Position numbers and translations under genes: made by a program. Shown one piece after another: positions 32,897-44,100 of a DNA stretch of 64,000 bases; within the stretch, counting starts at the first letter, position 1, and each line of letters starts with the position of its first letter. The stretch spans positions 40,336,715-40,400,714 of the forward strand of contig OZ025240.1 of assembly GCA_964019155.1 (NCBI GenBank), written 5' to 3'. This DNA comes from Osedax fenrisi. Taxonomy: Eukaryota; Annelida; Polychaeta; Sabellida; Siboglinidae. The notes under the pieces were generated by a model. That model saw nothing but the letters and a program-made list of their open reading frames with translations, was not told the DNA's origin and made no database searches.

Positions 32897-35800
32897 ATGG
32901 ACGGAATAAGGACCCCGAGCATGGTATGGTCAGGAGACCTACCCCACGAATTAATGGCATTTAAACAATATGTTACATTAATATTCAAGGGCCCGTTATC
33001 AAAATTGAAAAGCGAAGAGAGGATGACATACGTCCTCATATGGATCGGTGAAGAAGGGCTGAGAATATATAACACGTGGAACAATGAAACCAAAACTCTA
33101 ATCGAATTTTGGGCCCACCTGAGCGAGGTCCTAGAGCCAAGGTCTAACTACAGACTGGCCAGACTACTACTAGAAAAGATGAAACAAGCCAAAGACGAAC
33201 TAGTAGACGAATACATGACTAAATGCATGCTCCAAGCGAAGAAATGCAAATTCCGTGATGAAACCGAGATAGAAACGCGCCTGATAGAGCAAATAATCAG
33301 AGGAGGCGCTCACGACAAAGTCAGGGAAGATATACTCTGCAAGGACAACACCCTAACACTCGACCAGGCCATGAAAATCGCCCGTACCTACGAAGCACTA
33401 CAGAGCGAGCTCAAGGAGTTCAAAGCCGGCTCCAACACCCATATCGATCATGTTAGTAATAGACTTAGTGAACATAAACCTAAGACCGCATATCGGAAGA
33501 CCAATAATCGCCTCGATAAATCACATAATGATAAGATTACTAATTATTATGTTACTTGTAAATATTGCGGCCTGAAACACACGGGTACCCAGTGCCCCGC
33601 CGCACAGTCCGAGTGTCGATTTTGTCACAAAATTGGTCACTGGGCTGCGGTGTGTCGCCAAAAATCTAAACCACTTTCTGCCCAGTACCATAATAACACA
33701 GGTCACGCCCGAAAACACGATCGCGGACACGACCGCACATACGATCGCGGACCCGACCGCACACACGACCGCTCATACGACCGCACGTTCGACGAGCTGA
33801 AATTCAACGACCTGAAACTCGACGAGATCGCAGCAGACCCGACAAGAGTACTGAACACTGTCCTACGCTTCACGCTGAGAGGGCTACCCGCGACCATGAA
33901 GGCGAAGGTAGACACAGGCGCGGAAGGAAACATCCTTCCACTACGTACGTATCTTCGAATGTATCCCGAGCACTGCAACAACGCACGACCAACGCTTGGT
34001 CACCTAAACCCAAGCCGAACCACGCTGACCGTCTACAACGGAGACAAGATGGTCCACTACGGAACAATCGATATCGACATCACGCTAAAGAAAGTGACAA
34101 CACGAGCTATCTTCTATGTAGCTGAGACACCAGGTCCGATAATACTGGGCCTACCATCAATAACCAAGATGAAGGTTATTACGATAAATAACGTCAAGAC
34201 GAACAAGATCAAGACTTCAGACGACCTCGAGAACATGTACCCAGACCGATTCGAAGGGATCGGCAACTTCGAAGGCACTTACCACATAGTGACCGACCCC
34301 ACGGTACCCCCAGTAATACACTCCCCGCGAAGACCCCCGATATCGATGGTACAAGAAATTAAAGATGAACTAGACCAGATGGAAGAAACCGGTGTGATCA
34401 AGAAAGTCACAGAACCAACAGAATGGGTCTCAAGCCTGGTATACGCACGGAAGCAATCAGGCAAGTTAAGGATATGCCTCGACCCACGCGACCTGAATAA
34501 GGCAATAATGAGACCCCACTACCCGACAAAGAACTTGGAAGACGTATCCTACAAACTCAAGGGTGCAAAAATATTTAGCAAACTAGACGCCCGCCAAGGT
34601 TATTGGGCAATACACCTAGACCACGAATCCAGCCTGAAGACTACGTTCAACAGCCCACACGGAAGGTACCGATTCCTGAGGCTACCCTTCGGTTTAAACC
34701 TTAGCCAAGACGTCTTTCAACTCAAGATGGACATGATAATTGAAAACTGCCCTGGAACCCTCGGTATAGCCGACGACATAGCTGTATTCGGAAAGAACGA
34801 AGAAGAACACGACGCAAACCTCCACCACTTAATGACCCGCGCCCGAGAAGGAGGACTCATATTCAACAAAGAAAAGTGCACGATCAAACATACCTCTATA
34901 CACTTTTTTGGTCTCATATTCAACGAAACTGGAGCGAAACCAGACCCGGCAAGACTAGACGCGATAAGAGACATGAAATCACCAACGAACAAGACCCAAC
35001 TACAAGAATTCCTGGGCATAGCCACATACATGAGCCCATTCGTACCAAACTTATCCACACACGCTGCGCCGCTACGAGACCTACTCAAGAAAGAAACCGA
35101 CTTCACCTGGACATCTTCCCACAAAAAGAAATTCGACGACATCAATACCTTGATCTGCAGAGACAGCGAACTCACATACTTCGATCCCGCAAAAGAAATC
35201 GTCATCCAAGTAGATGCATCAGGAAGAGGCTTGGGAGCAGTACTGACCCAATCTGGGAAGCCCATAGCCTACGCCTCAAAATCACTCACCGAATGCGAAC
35301 AGAGATACGCAAACATAGAACGCGAGATGCTCGCCGTTGTATTCGGATGTACCCGTTTCCATACTTACATATACGGAAAACGGTGCACCATCCAGTCAGA
35401 CCATAAGCCGCTCTCGATGATAATCCTCAAGAATATCGCGAGCGCCCCCACTAGGCTCCAAAGAATGCTCCTCAGACTACAATCGTACGATATCGACATA
35501 GAATACATACCCGGAAAATGCCTACCACTACCCGATACACTCTCGCGACAACCACTGCCAGAGAATAACGAGATACTGTTCGACAAGCAGATATCTTACA
35601 CCCGCTTCAGTGAACCCAGAATAACGCAAATCAAGAACGAAACAAAGAAAGAAAAAGAACTTCAAGAACTAAGCAGCATGATCATCAAAGGATGGCCCAA
35701 TGAAAGGAGAGATATCCCCCAGACAATACGAGAATATTGGCCTTTCCGCGACGAGCTTACCATAGAGAACGGCATGATCATCAAAGGAAATCAAATACTG

Positions 35801-36805
35801 ATCCCTACACATCTACGACCCGAGATATTAAAAGATCTACATATTCCACACCTAGGAATCGTAAAGACCAACCTACTCGCAAAGACCTGTATATATTGGC
35901 CAAGAATGAACAAAGACATACAAGACCTAACAGGAGAATGTAGCGAATGCCAGACCCACCAAAGAAGGCAGACCCCCGTAGCATTCGTCAACAGAAGATT
36001 ACCAAGAGAACCATGGGAGGCGATTGCAGCCGATCTGTTCGAGCTCAACAAAGAAAATTACCTGCTAGTCGCCGACATCTATACCAAATTCCCAATCCTA
36101 AGGAAACTAAGAAGCACCCACAGCAGCAGTATCATCCAGACACTAAAGGAGATATTTTCAGAACACGGAATACCGAGACACTTCCATTCCGACAATGGAC
36201 CACAATTCTCGGCAACATCCTTCGCACAATTCGCTGCGAGCTGGGGATTCCAGCACAATATCAGCTCACCACACTATCCACAAAGCAATGGATTCATTGA
36301 ACGACAGATACAAACCATAAAGAGAATCCTGACAAAGACCGACGATCCAGAAAAGGCCCTACTATTCTGGAGAGCCACCCCCCTAGAAAGGAACCACCCC
36401 TCTCCAGCCGAACTCCTATACGGAAGGATCATCAAAACGACGCTACCAAAGACCAAAGTACCAGCATCTACAAAACAAGACAAGCTGCTCAACGACCGAC
36501 AAAAGAAAGCATCCGACCGCTATAACACCAAGGCACGAACAAACAAACCGACACTGAACAGTGGACAACGCGTGTTCATCAGAAACCCCATCAACAGCAC
36601 ATGGAGTCCCGGCACTATCCATGCGGAACACCCGTCCCCGAACTCGTACATGGTAGACTCAGATCTCACCGGCTCAAGATTCCGACGAACCCTGACAGAC
36701 TTGCGTAGAGACGACACTACCAGCGAAGACCCACCGGTCATCGCACAACCCGATGTCGCATACGAGCGACCATCACGCCGACCACCGAGTCGCCTTGACC
36801 TATGA
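32897..36805 (+). CDS. Gypsy Gag-Pol polyprotein (single frame, 1,302 aa)
   Basis: Gag and Pol share one frame with no shift. Gag: a capsid-like helical region (residues 1-175), then two zinc knuckles, the first a CX2CX3HX4C variant starting at Cys221 and the second standard CX2CX4HX4C, followed by an Asp/His/Arg repeat tract. Protease: VDTGAEGNILP with catalytic Asp339. Reverse transcriptase: LRLPFGL and IADDIAVFG, with the catalytic Asp pair 626-627 in IADD in place of the common YXDD. RNase H: QVDASGRGLGAVL (Asp773) and a later SDHKPL. Integrase: an HHCC-type zinc segment, then Asp1046, Asp1099 (SDNGPQF) and Glu1135 (IERQ), the D,D-35-E triad. The copy looks complete and potentially active. 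ATG 32897 is the first in frame after the leader. Confidence 0.95.
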   Translation: MDGIRTPSMVWSGDLPHELMAFKQYVTLIFKGPLSKLKSEERMTYVLIWIGEEGLRIYNTWNNETKTLIEFWAHLSEVLEPRSNYRLARLLLEKMKQAKDELVDEYMTKCMLQAKKCKFRDETEIETRLIEQIIRGGAHDKVREDILCKDNTLTLDQAMKIARTYEALQSELKEFKAGSNTHIDHVSNRLSEHKPKTAYRKTNNRLDKSHNDKITNYYVTCKYCGLKHTGTQCPAAQSECRFCHKIGHWAAVCRQKSKPLSAQYHNNTGHARKHDRGHDRTYDRGPDRTHDRSYDRTFDELKFNDLKLDEIAADPTRVLNTVLRFTLRGLPATMKAKVDTGAEGNILPLRTYLRMYPEHCNNARPTLGHLNPSRTTLTVYNGDKMVHYGTIDIDITLKKVTTRAIFYVAETPGPIILGLPSITKMKVITINNVKTNKIKTSDDLENMYPDRFEGIGNFEGTYHIVTDPTVPPVIHSPRRPPISMVQEIKDELDQMEETGVIKKVTEPTEWVSSLVYARKQSGKLRICLDPRDLNKAIMRPHYPTKNLEDVSYKLKGAKIFSKLDARQGYWAIHLDHESSLKTTFNSPHGRYRFLRLPFGLNLSQDVFQLKMDMIIENCPGTLGIADDIAVFGKNEEEHDANLHHLMTRAREGGLIFNKEKCTIKHTSIHFFGLIFNETGAKPDPARLDAIRDMKSPTNKTQLQEFLGIATYMSPFVPNLSTHAAPLRDLLKKETDFTWTSSHKKKFDDINTLICRDSELTYFDPAKEIVIQVDASGRGLGAVLTQSGKPIAYASKSLTECEQRYANIEREMLAVVFGCTRFHTYIYGKRCTIQSDHKPLSMIILKNIASAPTRLQRMLLRLQSYDIDIEYIPGKCLPLPDTLSRQPLPENNEILFDKQISYTRFSEPRITQIKNETKKEKELQELSSMIIKGWPNERRDIPQTIREYWPFRDELTIENGMIIKGNQILIPTHLRPEILKDLHIPHLGIVKTNLLAKTCIYWPRMNKDIQDLTGECSECQTHQRRQTPVAFVNRRLPREPWEAIAADLFELNKENYLLVADIYTKFPILRKLRSTHSSSIIQTLKEIFSEHGIPRHFHSDNGPQFSATSFAQFAASWGFQHNISSPHYPQSNGFIERQIQTIKRILTKTDDPEKALLFWRATPLERNHPSPAELLYGRIIKTTLPKTKVPASTKQDKLLNDRQKKASDRYNTKARTNKPTLNSGQRVFIRNPINSTWSPGTIHAEHPSPNSYMVDSDLTGSRFRRTLTDLRRDDTTSEDPPVIAQPDVAYERPSRRPPSRLDL

Positions 36806-36947
36806 CATGCGCAATAGCACATCACCCAAACTACGTATCCCTCACGACCAAACACAGTCCTGAGGTTGATTAGTATTATACTTACATCGGTGTCGCTATG
36901 ACAACCTAGCATGTACCCCCATGTCAACAGACCTAACTTTGACTAAC

Positions 36948-36956
36948 AAAGGGGGA
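36948..36956 (+). promoter_or_regulatory. Gypsy polypurine tract
   Basis: AAAGGGGGA abuts the 3' LTR, the expected plus-strand primer position. Confidence 0.8.
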
Positions 36957-37158
36957 TGTTGTATTGTTATTTATAGTCATTGAATATGACCTGCGACCCT
37001 TGACATATTTCATATTAACTTCCTCTTGTAAATAAATATATATCTAGTTAGACGTGTTTTATTAATATATCAAATCTTCGTAGCACAAACTCGTAACTTA
37101 GCCATTCTTTGCATCCAGATCTATTCCGTTATAGTTAGAACAATAAACTATCATAACA
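36957..37158 (+). repeat. Gypsy 3' LTR
   Basis: 202 bp, identical to the 5' LTR, followed by the ATCAC duplication. Confidence 0.97.
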
Positions 37159-37163
37159 ATCAC

Positions 37164-38137
37164 CTTCATCGATAATTTGTAGGTATCAATACCTCTTTAC
37201 ATTCGTTATAGGTATATATATATATATATATTAAGTTTATCTCCATATTTAATACATCATTTATAAATCTTATATAAGTTTATACTTATAATATACAAAC
37301 GGCAAATATTGCAGGTATGAAGATAATAGTCCATAAAACCTGGTCAATACAACTAACACATAAACATGTTCACTGCAGTGAAAGTATGTATCTATTTATT
37401 TATTTTAATGTATACATAAAAGCATATATGCTTACAAATGGTTTATAAATTTAAGAATTATGTATCATCTCAACTACATCCCTAATTACTCCCACATATT
37501 ACTAAGCTAGTATTGCAGAAATTTAGTATATACTAGTATATTATATATATATGATAAATACTATACTATATATTTATCACATAAATCACTAAACTAATAG
37601 TTAATATACAAATTAATGTACGTGTATTTTATAAACCTGCTGCCTATTGGTATAATTAAAACAATAGAAAATCTCTTGAAAGTTCTTATTTTTTATTATA
37701 AATAAAAATCTTAAAAAATATTTACATATATTTTACTGATGAACTAAATATAAAACTAGCTATAAAATACATTAATTCAACATTATATATCTAAATAATA
37801 GTAACTAAATTAACTGAAAAAAAATATAAATGAGTCACTTTCATCTATTTTACTATGTAATAATCTAATATACACAATTAAAATATTAAAAACAATATAA
37901 AATTATTCATCAAACAAAATACATAACTCTATATTATAACTATTTCACTTTATATTTACTCTATTTTATTAGTATTTAGCAAATACTATTTACCATATTC
38001 TAATTCTTTATAACCTGTACAAATATGGTATATTTTTATTTAATTATAAATAATTTTATTATTATTGATTCTTATATTTCATTCACAGAACTTTGGTTAT
38101 TCTTCCAATTATATTTTAATATACAATAACTACATAG

Positions 38138-38173
<36 letters not shown>

Positions 38174-38411
38174 TTCCAGAATATTAAGAGAGTATGTGTT
38201 TAATAAAGTAATCATCATCATCATATACAAAACTAACATTTTATACATATACATTCAAATAATTGAATATTATTATATTTATATTATCCACATATTATAT
38301 TATAAATATCTTATCACAAAAGAGAACTATCGTAATGTGTGTTTAATAATTATATCACTAAAGTATATGAAGATGGACGACCTTCTGAATATAATAAGAG
38401 TAGTACAGATA
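37164..38411. other. AT-rich intergenic sequence
   Basis: TA runs at about 37210-37230 and 38142-38170. The short frames at 38072-38420 are TA-repeat derived. No gene is recognised. Confidence 0.55.
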
Positions 38412-38412
38412 T

Positions 38413-39444
38413 CCCAGTAAACCAAATTTGATAATAATTTGAATATAATTTTGAATATTTGAAAATGATTTTCGAATTTTTTTTGCAAACTTTGAAATTA
38501 AATTAAAATTATTTACGTACATTTTTAGAAAATCATTTGCGAACTTCGCATATAAATTTCAATTATTTATGTACATTTTTCGAAAATCATTTACAAACTT
38601 GGAAAATAATTTTCAGAATTTAATAAATATTTAGTCAACAATTATGCAACCCATTTTTTAAATCAAAAATAAATTATATAGAGAATATAATAATAGATAT
38701 TGTTATATGAAATATATATATATATATAACTAGAATAAATATATTATTTAATAAAATAAATATTTTGTACTTCATTGAATGAATCAAAAATTAGTTTAAC
38801 TGAATAAACAGTGGTTTATTAATTGGTATTTGCATTATTGGTACTATCATTAATTATTTTTGATTGAATAACCATTAATAATGATGTTAAAATAAAATAT
38901 GTATATTAAAAATAAAATATAAATAATAATTGATTTTATAATAGAAACATTTTATCTATTTAATATATATTTCGTTAATCATAAATAAATAATAGAAAGT
39001 AGATATTTTAAAAAATGTAAACAATTTATCTATTAATAATCTTAATATATTATTTAATATATATTAATATAGAATTTGCAAACTTCGTGTTTTATATTCA
39101 ACAAAATTTTAGTTTTATTTGCAATTTTTTTTTCAATTTTTGTAAATTATTTTGCAAACTTCGTATTTTATTTTCGTAAAATTTTTACAAACTTTCCATT
39201 TAATTTGAAAATTATTTTCGTAAAATTTTCAAATATATTTTGCAAACTTTGTTTTATTTTCAAAAAATTTGCAAAATTTCCATTTTATTTGAAAATTATT
39301 TTCGTAAAATTTTCAAATATTTTATTATCGAAGATTGTAAAATATTCGTGTTTTATTTTCAAAAAAAATACAGAAATAATTTTCAATATTCGCAAATAAA
39401 TTACAAAAATTTTCGAACAAATTTCAAATTTTGGTTTACTGGGA
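38413..39444. mobile_element. Inverted-repeat element, ends CCCAGTAAACCAAA, with internal direct and inverted repeats
   Basis: The left end CCCAGTAAACCAAATTTG and inverted right end CCCAGTAAACCAAAATTTG bound about 1.03 kb. The outer thirds are built of repeated pieces (TTTCGAAAATCATTTRCAAAC on the left; TTCGTAAAATTTTCAAATAT and TTTTGCAAACTT on the right) that are inverted relative to each other, as in fold-back elements. The middle is plain AT-rich DNA. The 107- and 77-codon frames here are repeat derived. No target duplication was recognised. Confidence 0.7.
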
Positions 39445-40618
39445 TTTTAAAACCAAGAAGAGTATTACTGTGAATTGTAGTAATTAGATCATAATTAATA
39501 CTCATTATAATAAATAACCAAAATATATATATATATATATATATATCATATATGATGAGGAATATAACATTTCATGAATTATATATTATTGAAAAAAGCT
39601 ACTAAATAATTTAGAACAATATCTTGAACTATATATGAATATTAAACTATATATTAGGATATTAAATAAACTCAGTTAAATCTGACTATAAATGTGTATA
39701 TTGTACAGGATAGATATGTTATGACAAAATATCAGTTGTAATATAATGAGATATGTATATATGCAATAAAGATTATGTATAAATCAGAGAACAATTAATA
39801 GAATGTCTTCCTCTATGGTAGATATCTTGAATCTCGTCCATTATTAATATATTAAATTATATCTTATAAAGAGATAGTTTTAAGAGAGCTATCTTAGAAG
39901 ATAGTTTTATTCAAATATAATATATATATATATATATATAATTTGTACAAATATTTAACACAAATATAGAAAAATTGTAAGTGAGAATATATTTAAATAA
40001 TTATATAATTAATATTAATAACTAAACTAATATAATTGTAAGAGTAATACAATAGTTTATTATTTCACTCTTACAAAATTAGTAATTTATTTTTCAATTT
40101 GTTTATTAAATATAATATAAAGTAAAATTATATATATATAAAGAGTTTGTTTTATTACAATTCTTTAAAAAGAATATTTTATACATATTACAATTTATTA
40201 TATAATATGCATTTTTTAATAATAAATAAAAATATCATATATTAAATTAGAATAAAATTATTAAATATGTACACAATTCTTAGAATATTCTTAGAAATTA
40301 CCTGAAAATAAAGGAATAATTATTATAATAAATTAAATAATATAAATTATTTAGTTAATTAAATAAATAATGTATAATACATTTTTTCTAAATAATTTTA
40401 TTGTTGTTATATTGAAATTAATTAAAATTAATAAAAATTCTGAATTATTGAAGTTAAAAAATATTTTAGAATAAATTATTTAAATTTAAATAATATAATG
40501 GTATTTTTATGATTTAATACATTAAAACATATTTTATTAAATTAGTAGTATTAGTATTTAAAAGAACATATTATACAAATAATATAATACAAGACTATAA
40601 TATAATCGATGATATATA
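39445..40618. other. AT-rich 3' flank of the TFIIA gene
   Basis: No exon. It includes the likely 3' UTR of the TFIIA gene: a minus-strand AATAAA at 40538-40533, about 80 nt past the stop, is a candidate poly(A) signal. Confidence 0.5.
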
Positions 40619-40726
40619 CTACCATTCTGCATCACCAGTCAACTTTTGGAAAACAAAGTCATGTCCATTCAAATTCATTATTCCATCTTTCAAACATAGT
40701 TTCCATTTGTTTTTATTTCTATGAAT
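40619..40726 (-). CDS. GTF2A1: TFIIA alpha/beta, terminal exon
   Basis: The acceptor is TTTCATTAG. Encodes IHRNKNKWKLCLKDGIMNLN and ends GDAEW then TAG at 40621-40619. The last residues are the invariant family terminus. Confidence 0.97.
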   Translation of the reverse strand: MHRNKNKWKLCLKDGIMNLNGHDFVFQKLTGDAEW

Positions 40727-41088
40727 CTAATGAAATAGAATAATAATTAAATAATTTATATAGATTACTTTCACATGGCTCATTGGGGTTGATTGTTAAG
40801 TTACTCAGTGTGTAAATAAACATGTGTTCACACTACACATCTAACACTATATAAGTATAGTCATTCGTAAAATAATATCTGGGTAGATTATTTATCGAGT
40901 GAAAGCGATCGGTAGGTACACTGATATATTTCCCAGTCTAGGTATATATTCATCGCATTCACACGCTGCCTTGGGTACCCAGTCTGGCAGCTAGCTTTGT
41001 TACCCAGAAGAGGTATAGGTAAATAGGTATACCCAGTATTGGTACAAATGTATAAATATATGCGCCCACATCTGTTGTGTGAAAACAC

Positions 41089-41122
<34 letters not shown>

Positions 41123-44100
41123 GTACTGTTATAAAGCTTATTTATAAATATGTATGATGATATTCAATAGATAAGAACCTTTTCGAATTGACATACAATC
41201 ACATTATCAGTCTCAAATATATCAGTGTTTTCTTCATCACTGATATCATCGTTTGAATTCAGTGGTTCCTATAGTAATTCATCAAATTATTATAATATCA
41301 TATATACATATATATATATATATATTAGTGATTTCATACGGAAATATAGCCCGATATCGTTGAATATCAAAAGTGGACAATTTCGCTATGAACGACGGCT
41401 ATGTACCGATATCAGGCAGATGACGTACATCTTATGTGTTTAAATATAAAGTACCTTCTAAAGCTTTGTCTTGCCCGATATTGGGTGAATATTTTAAAAC
41501 TAATAAATAATTTGTATAGACCTTTGTTTAGAGCCTTTAGAATAGTTGATATCTAACAATGATTATTAACCTCTTCTATATCACTATCATCCGATGCATC
41601 ATTATCATTGTCCTCACTGTCTTCTGAAGAATCACTAGAATCATCTTCCCCATCTAATTGTGTGATATTGCCTGTTGAAATGTCTCCTTCAAATATCATC
41701 GGAATTTTACGAATTTCGTCTTGCATAGTTTTATCATTTTTGGCAATTTCTTTTAATCTGTCGGAAAGTTGAAGATATTTTTCATCTGAAGAGTAAGCTT
41801 TAGTATCGGTGTCATCAGAATCATTTGAAGATGAGTCATTATCTTCTCCCTATTAAATAATAAAGTGAAAATTAATGTACACCAGTAGTATTATATCGCA
41901 TATTATTATAACTGCATATTATTAATATATATGAAAAACAAATTTAAAAATTACTATTATTATTATAATTACCACACTTTTTGAAATACTAATATTAAAT
42001 ATTCATAAAAAACTTTATGATAATTATTTGTTACCACAAATATTATAATCTATTGTAATATTCAATGATAATTCTATTTAGATCATTTTAATATTTATAT
42101 AATCCATAGATAATTATAATATATTAACAATTTTTAAATTTGATAATATATTTCCCCATAATTGATTTTAATAAATGATGTATGGATTTTAAATAAATGA
42201 ATATAAACTAGGGTTATGATTATCTATATAGAAATCAATGTTATAAATCTACTTATGATAGTATGTATCTTTGGTTTAAATAAATGATTATATATATAAA
42301 TTAATAAATAAATTTGATTTAAATATAATTATATAGAATATATTCATACAATAGTATTACAATAAACATACAATATAAATAAAGATTATGTATTATTCTA
42401 ATTAATATATCATTAATATAATAATGAATAATGAATTTGAATATTTAAATTCGAAGTAATTCTAAAGGTAATAGTTTAAATAAAATATAATTTATATTAA
42501 ATATACACAACTACAATAGACTAATACAAACGGAATCAAAATGTCCGTCAATTTGAACAACTTGGTTATTCTGTTTAACCATTTTCATATCCAAAGGCTG
42601 CAAGTATTGGTAGTGAATAATAGCAATAGTGTGTGTGTATATGTCTTATATAAAGTTAACTAACTTGAGATTGTGTTAAATTATTGATCATCTGAGCTGG
42701 CTGTGTGGTGTGTTATGTAGTAATAAGATCAATGAAGTATTATAATGAAGTATTATAAAGAAGAATTATAAATGAATATTAAGCTTAAGCCATATTTGTG
42801 AATAATCCTTTTTTAGTAGATCAAATATATTAGATATTTGGGAATATTAGCAAATACGAGTGTTTCGAGAGTGTAACATTAGCAAGTGTAGCCTCACCGA
42901 ATAAGCAGAGTAATAGTAACCTGATTGATAGTTTGAACGGATTGCATGGGTTGTCCAGCGGGTGATATCTGATAGGTTTGACCATTCTGCGTAATGTATT
43001 GAGGTTGTCTCAAGGTCGTTACAGGCTGACCATTGTTAACGATACGTCCACCAGTGTTGGGTATGGCCTGTAGGTAGATCGGTGCTATGGACAAGAATAG
43101 AATAGAGAATATACAGTCATTGTACATATATATATACATAGTATATGCGGTATTGATATATATCTTGACATTTTCTATTTAGTGGTGTCTTTTTTAAAAT
43201 TATATATAAACATATATGATTTTTTTTACATATTTTGTAAAGGGACATTCAAATCTAGCTATTTTAGTATATTAATGGGTATATTTTTTATTTATCATAT
43301 CACATAAGCTTGAACAAATTTAATTTTATAGTGAGTTATACAATTTAAAATCCATAAGAACTCATAAAATAATATATATACTACATTTTTAAGAATTATT
43401 TGGAATTATCTTTTTTCTAATAATCTAATGAAATTGTTGATATGCAATTATTATAATTAATATATAAATTAATTTGTATAGATTATATTATTTTTATAAA
43501 AGTCATTTTATTATTAGTTTTATAAGTTATATATCAATTAATGTTGTTGCTACATATATTAAATGTGATATGATTTCATTTATTTTCTATAAAAAAAAAA
43601 TATATATATTGTTTAAAATTAATATGTAAATAAATTTTTTTAAATATATTCTACAACATTTTAAAATTAGATTAAATATAATAACCCTATACACTCTGAA
43701 TACAAACTAATTTTGGTTAATATCATAACAAGGTCATCATTATTATAAAAGGTCATCATTATTATAAAAGGTCACCATAATACAAATAATTTGTTATTAA
43801 TATGAAATTATATTTAAAATTAATAAATAGTTTGTATCAAAAATTACTCTATATATTTATAATAAAAATAAAAATGTATGAAGTGTTTGAATATTATTCA
43901 AAATAAATAATGTATTTAAAATAAATTTATATGAAGTTCGTAAAATAATGCTGATTTATTAATCAGTATTATTTATACATTAAACCCTTATATGGTGTAA
44001 TTTAATGAAATTGGCATTGAAGTGGGTTAATTTGTAATAGGTACAATTTTTGATTTTGGGAATTTTTAACTCTATAAAATTAATAATTCATTTTACATAT

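Larger units (their letters stand above)
32581..37158 (+). mobile_element. Complete Ty3/gypsy LTR retrotransposon, 4,578 bp
   Basis: Two 202-bp LTRs (TG...CA) are identical base for base by eye. The target duplication ATCAC flanks both sides (32576-32580 and 37159-37163). Between them are a primer-binding site, one uninterrupted gag-pol frame and a polypurine tract. There is no envelope-like frame. Identical LTRs imply a very recent insertion. The coding region is far less AT-rich than the host DNA. Confidence 0.97.

Noticed and set aside
33521..36927. Many minus- and plus-strand frames over the gypsy element
   Set aside because: They overlap the intact gag-pol frame in other phases and carry no domain.
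39076..39473. 107- and 77-codon Phe/Lys-rich frames
   Set aside because: Produced by the repeated TTTTGCAAACTT and TTCGTAAAATTT units of the element.
43730..43790. Tandem AAGGTCATCATTATTATA repeats as a nuclear receptor element
   Set aside because: AGGTCA-like half-sites occur, but the three copies look like a short microsatellite expansion in an intron.
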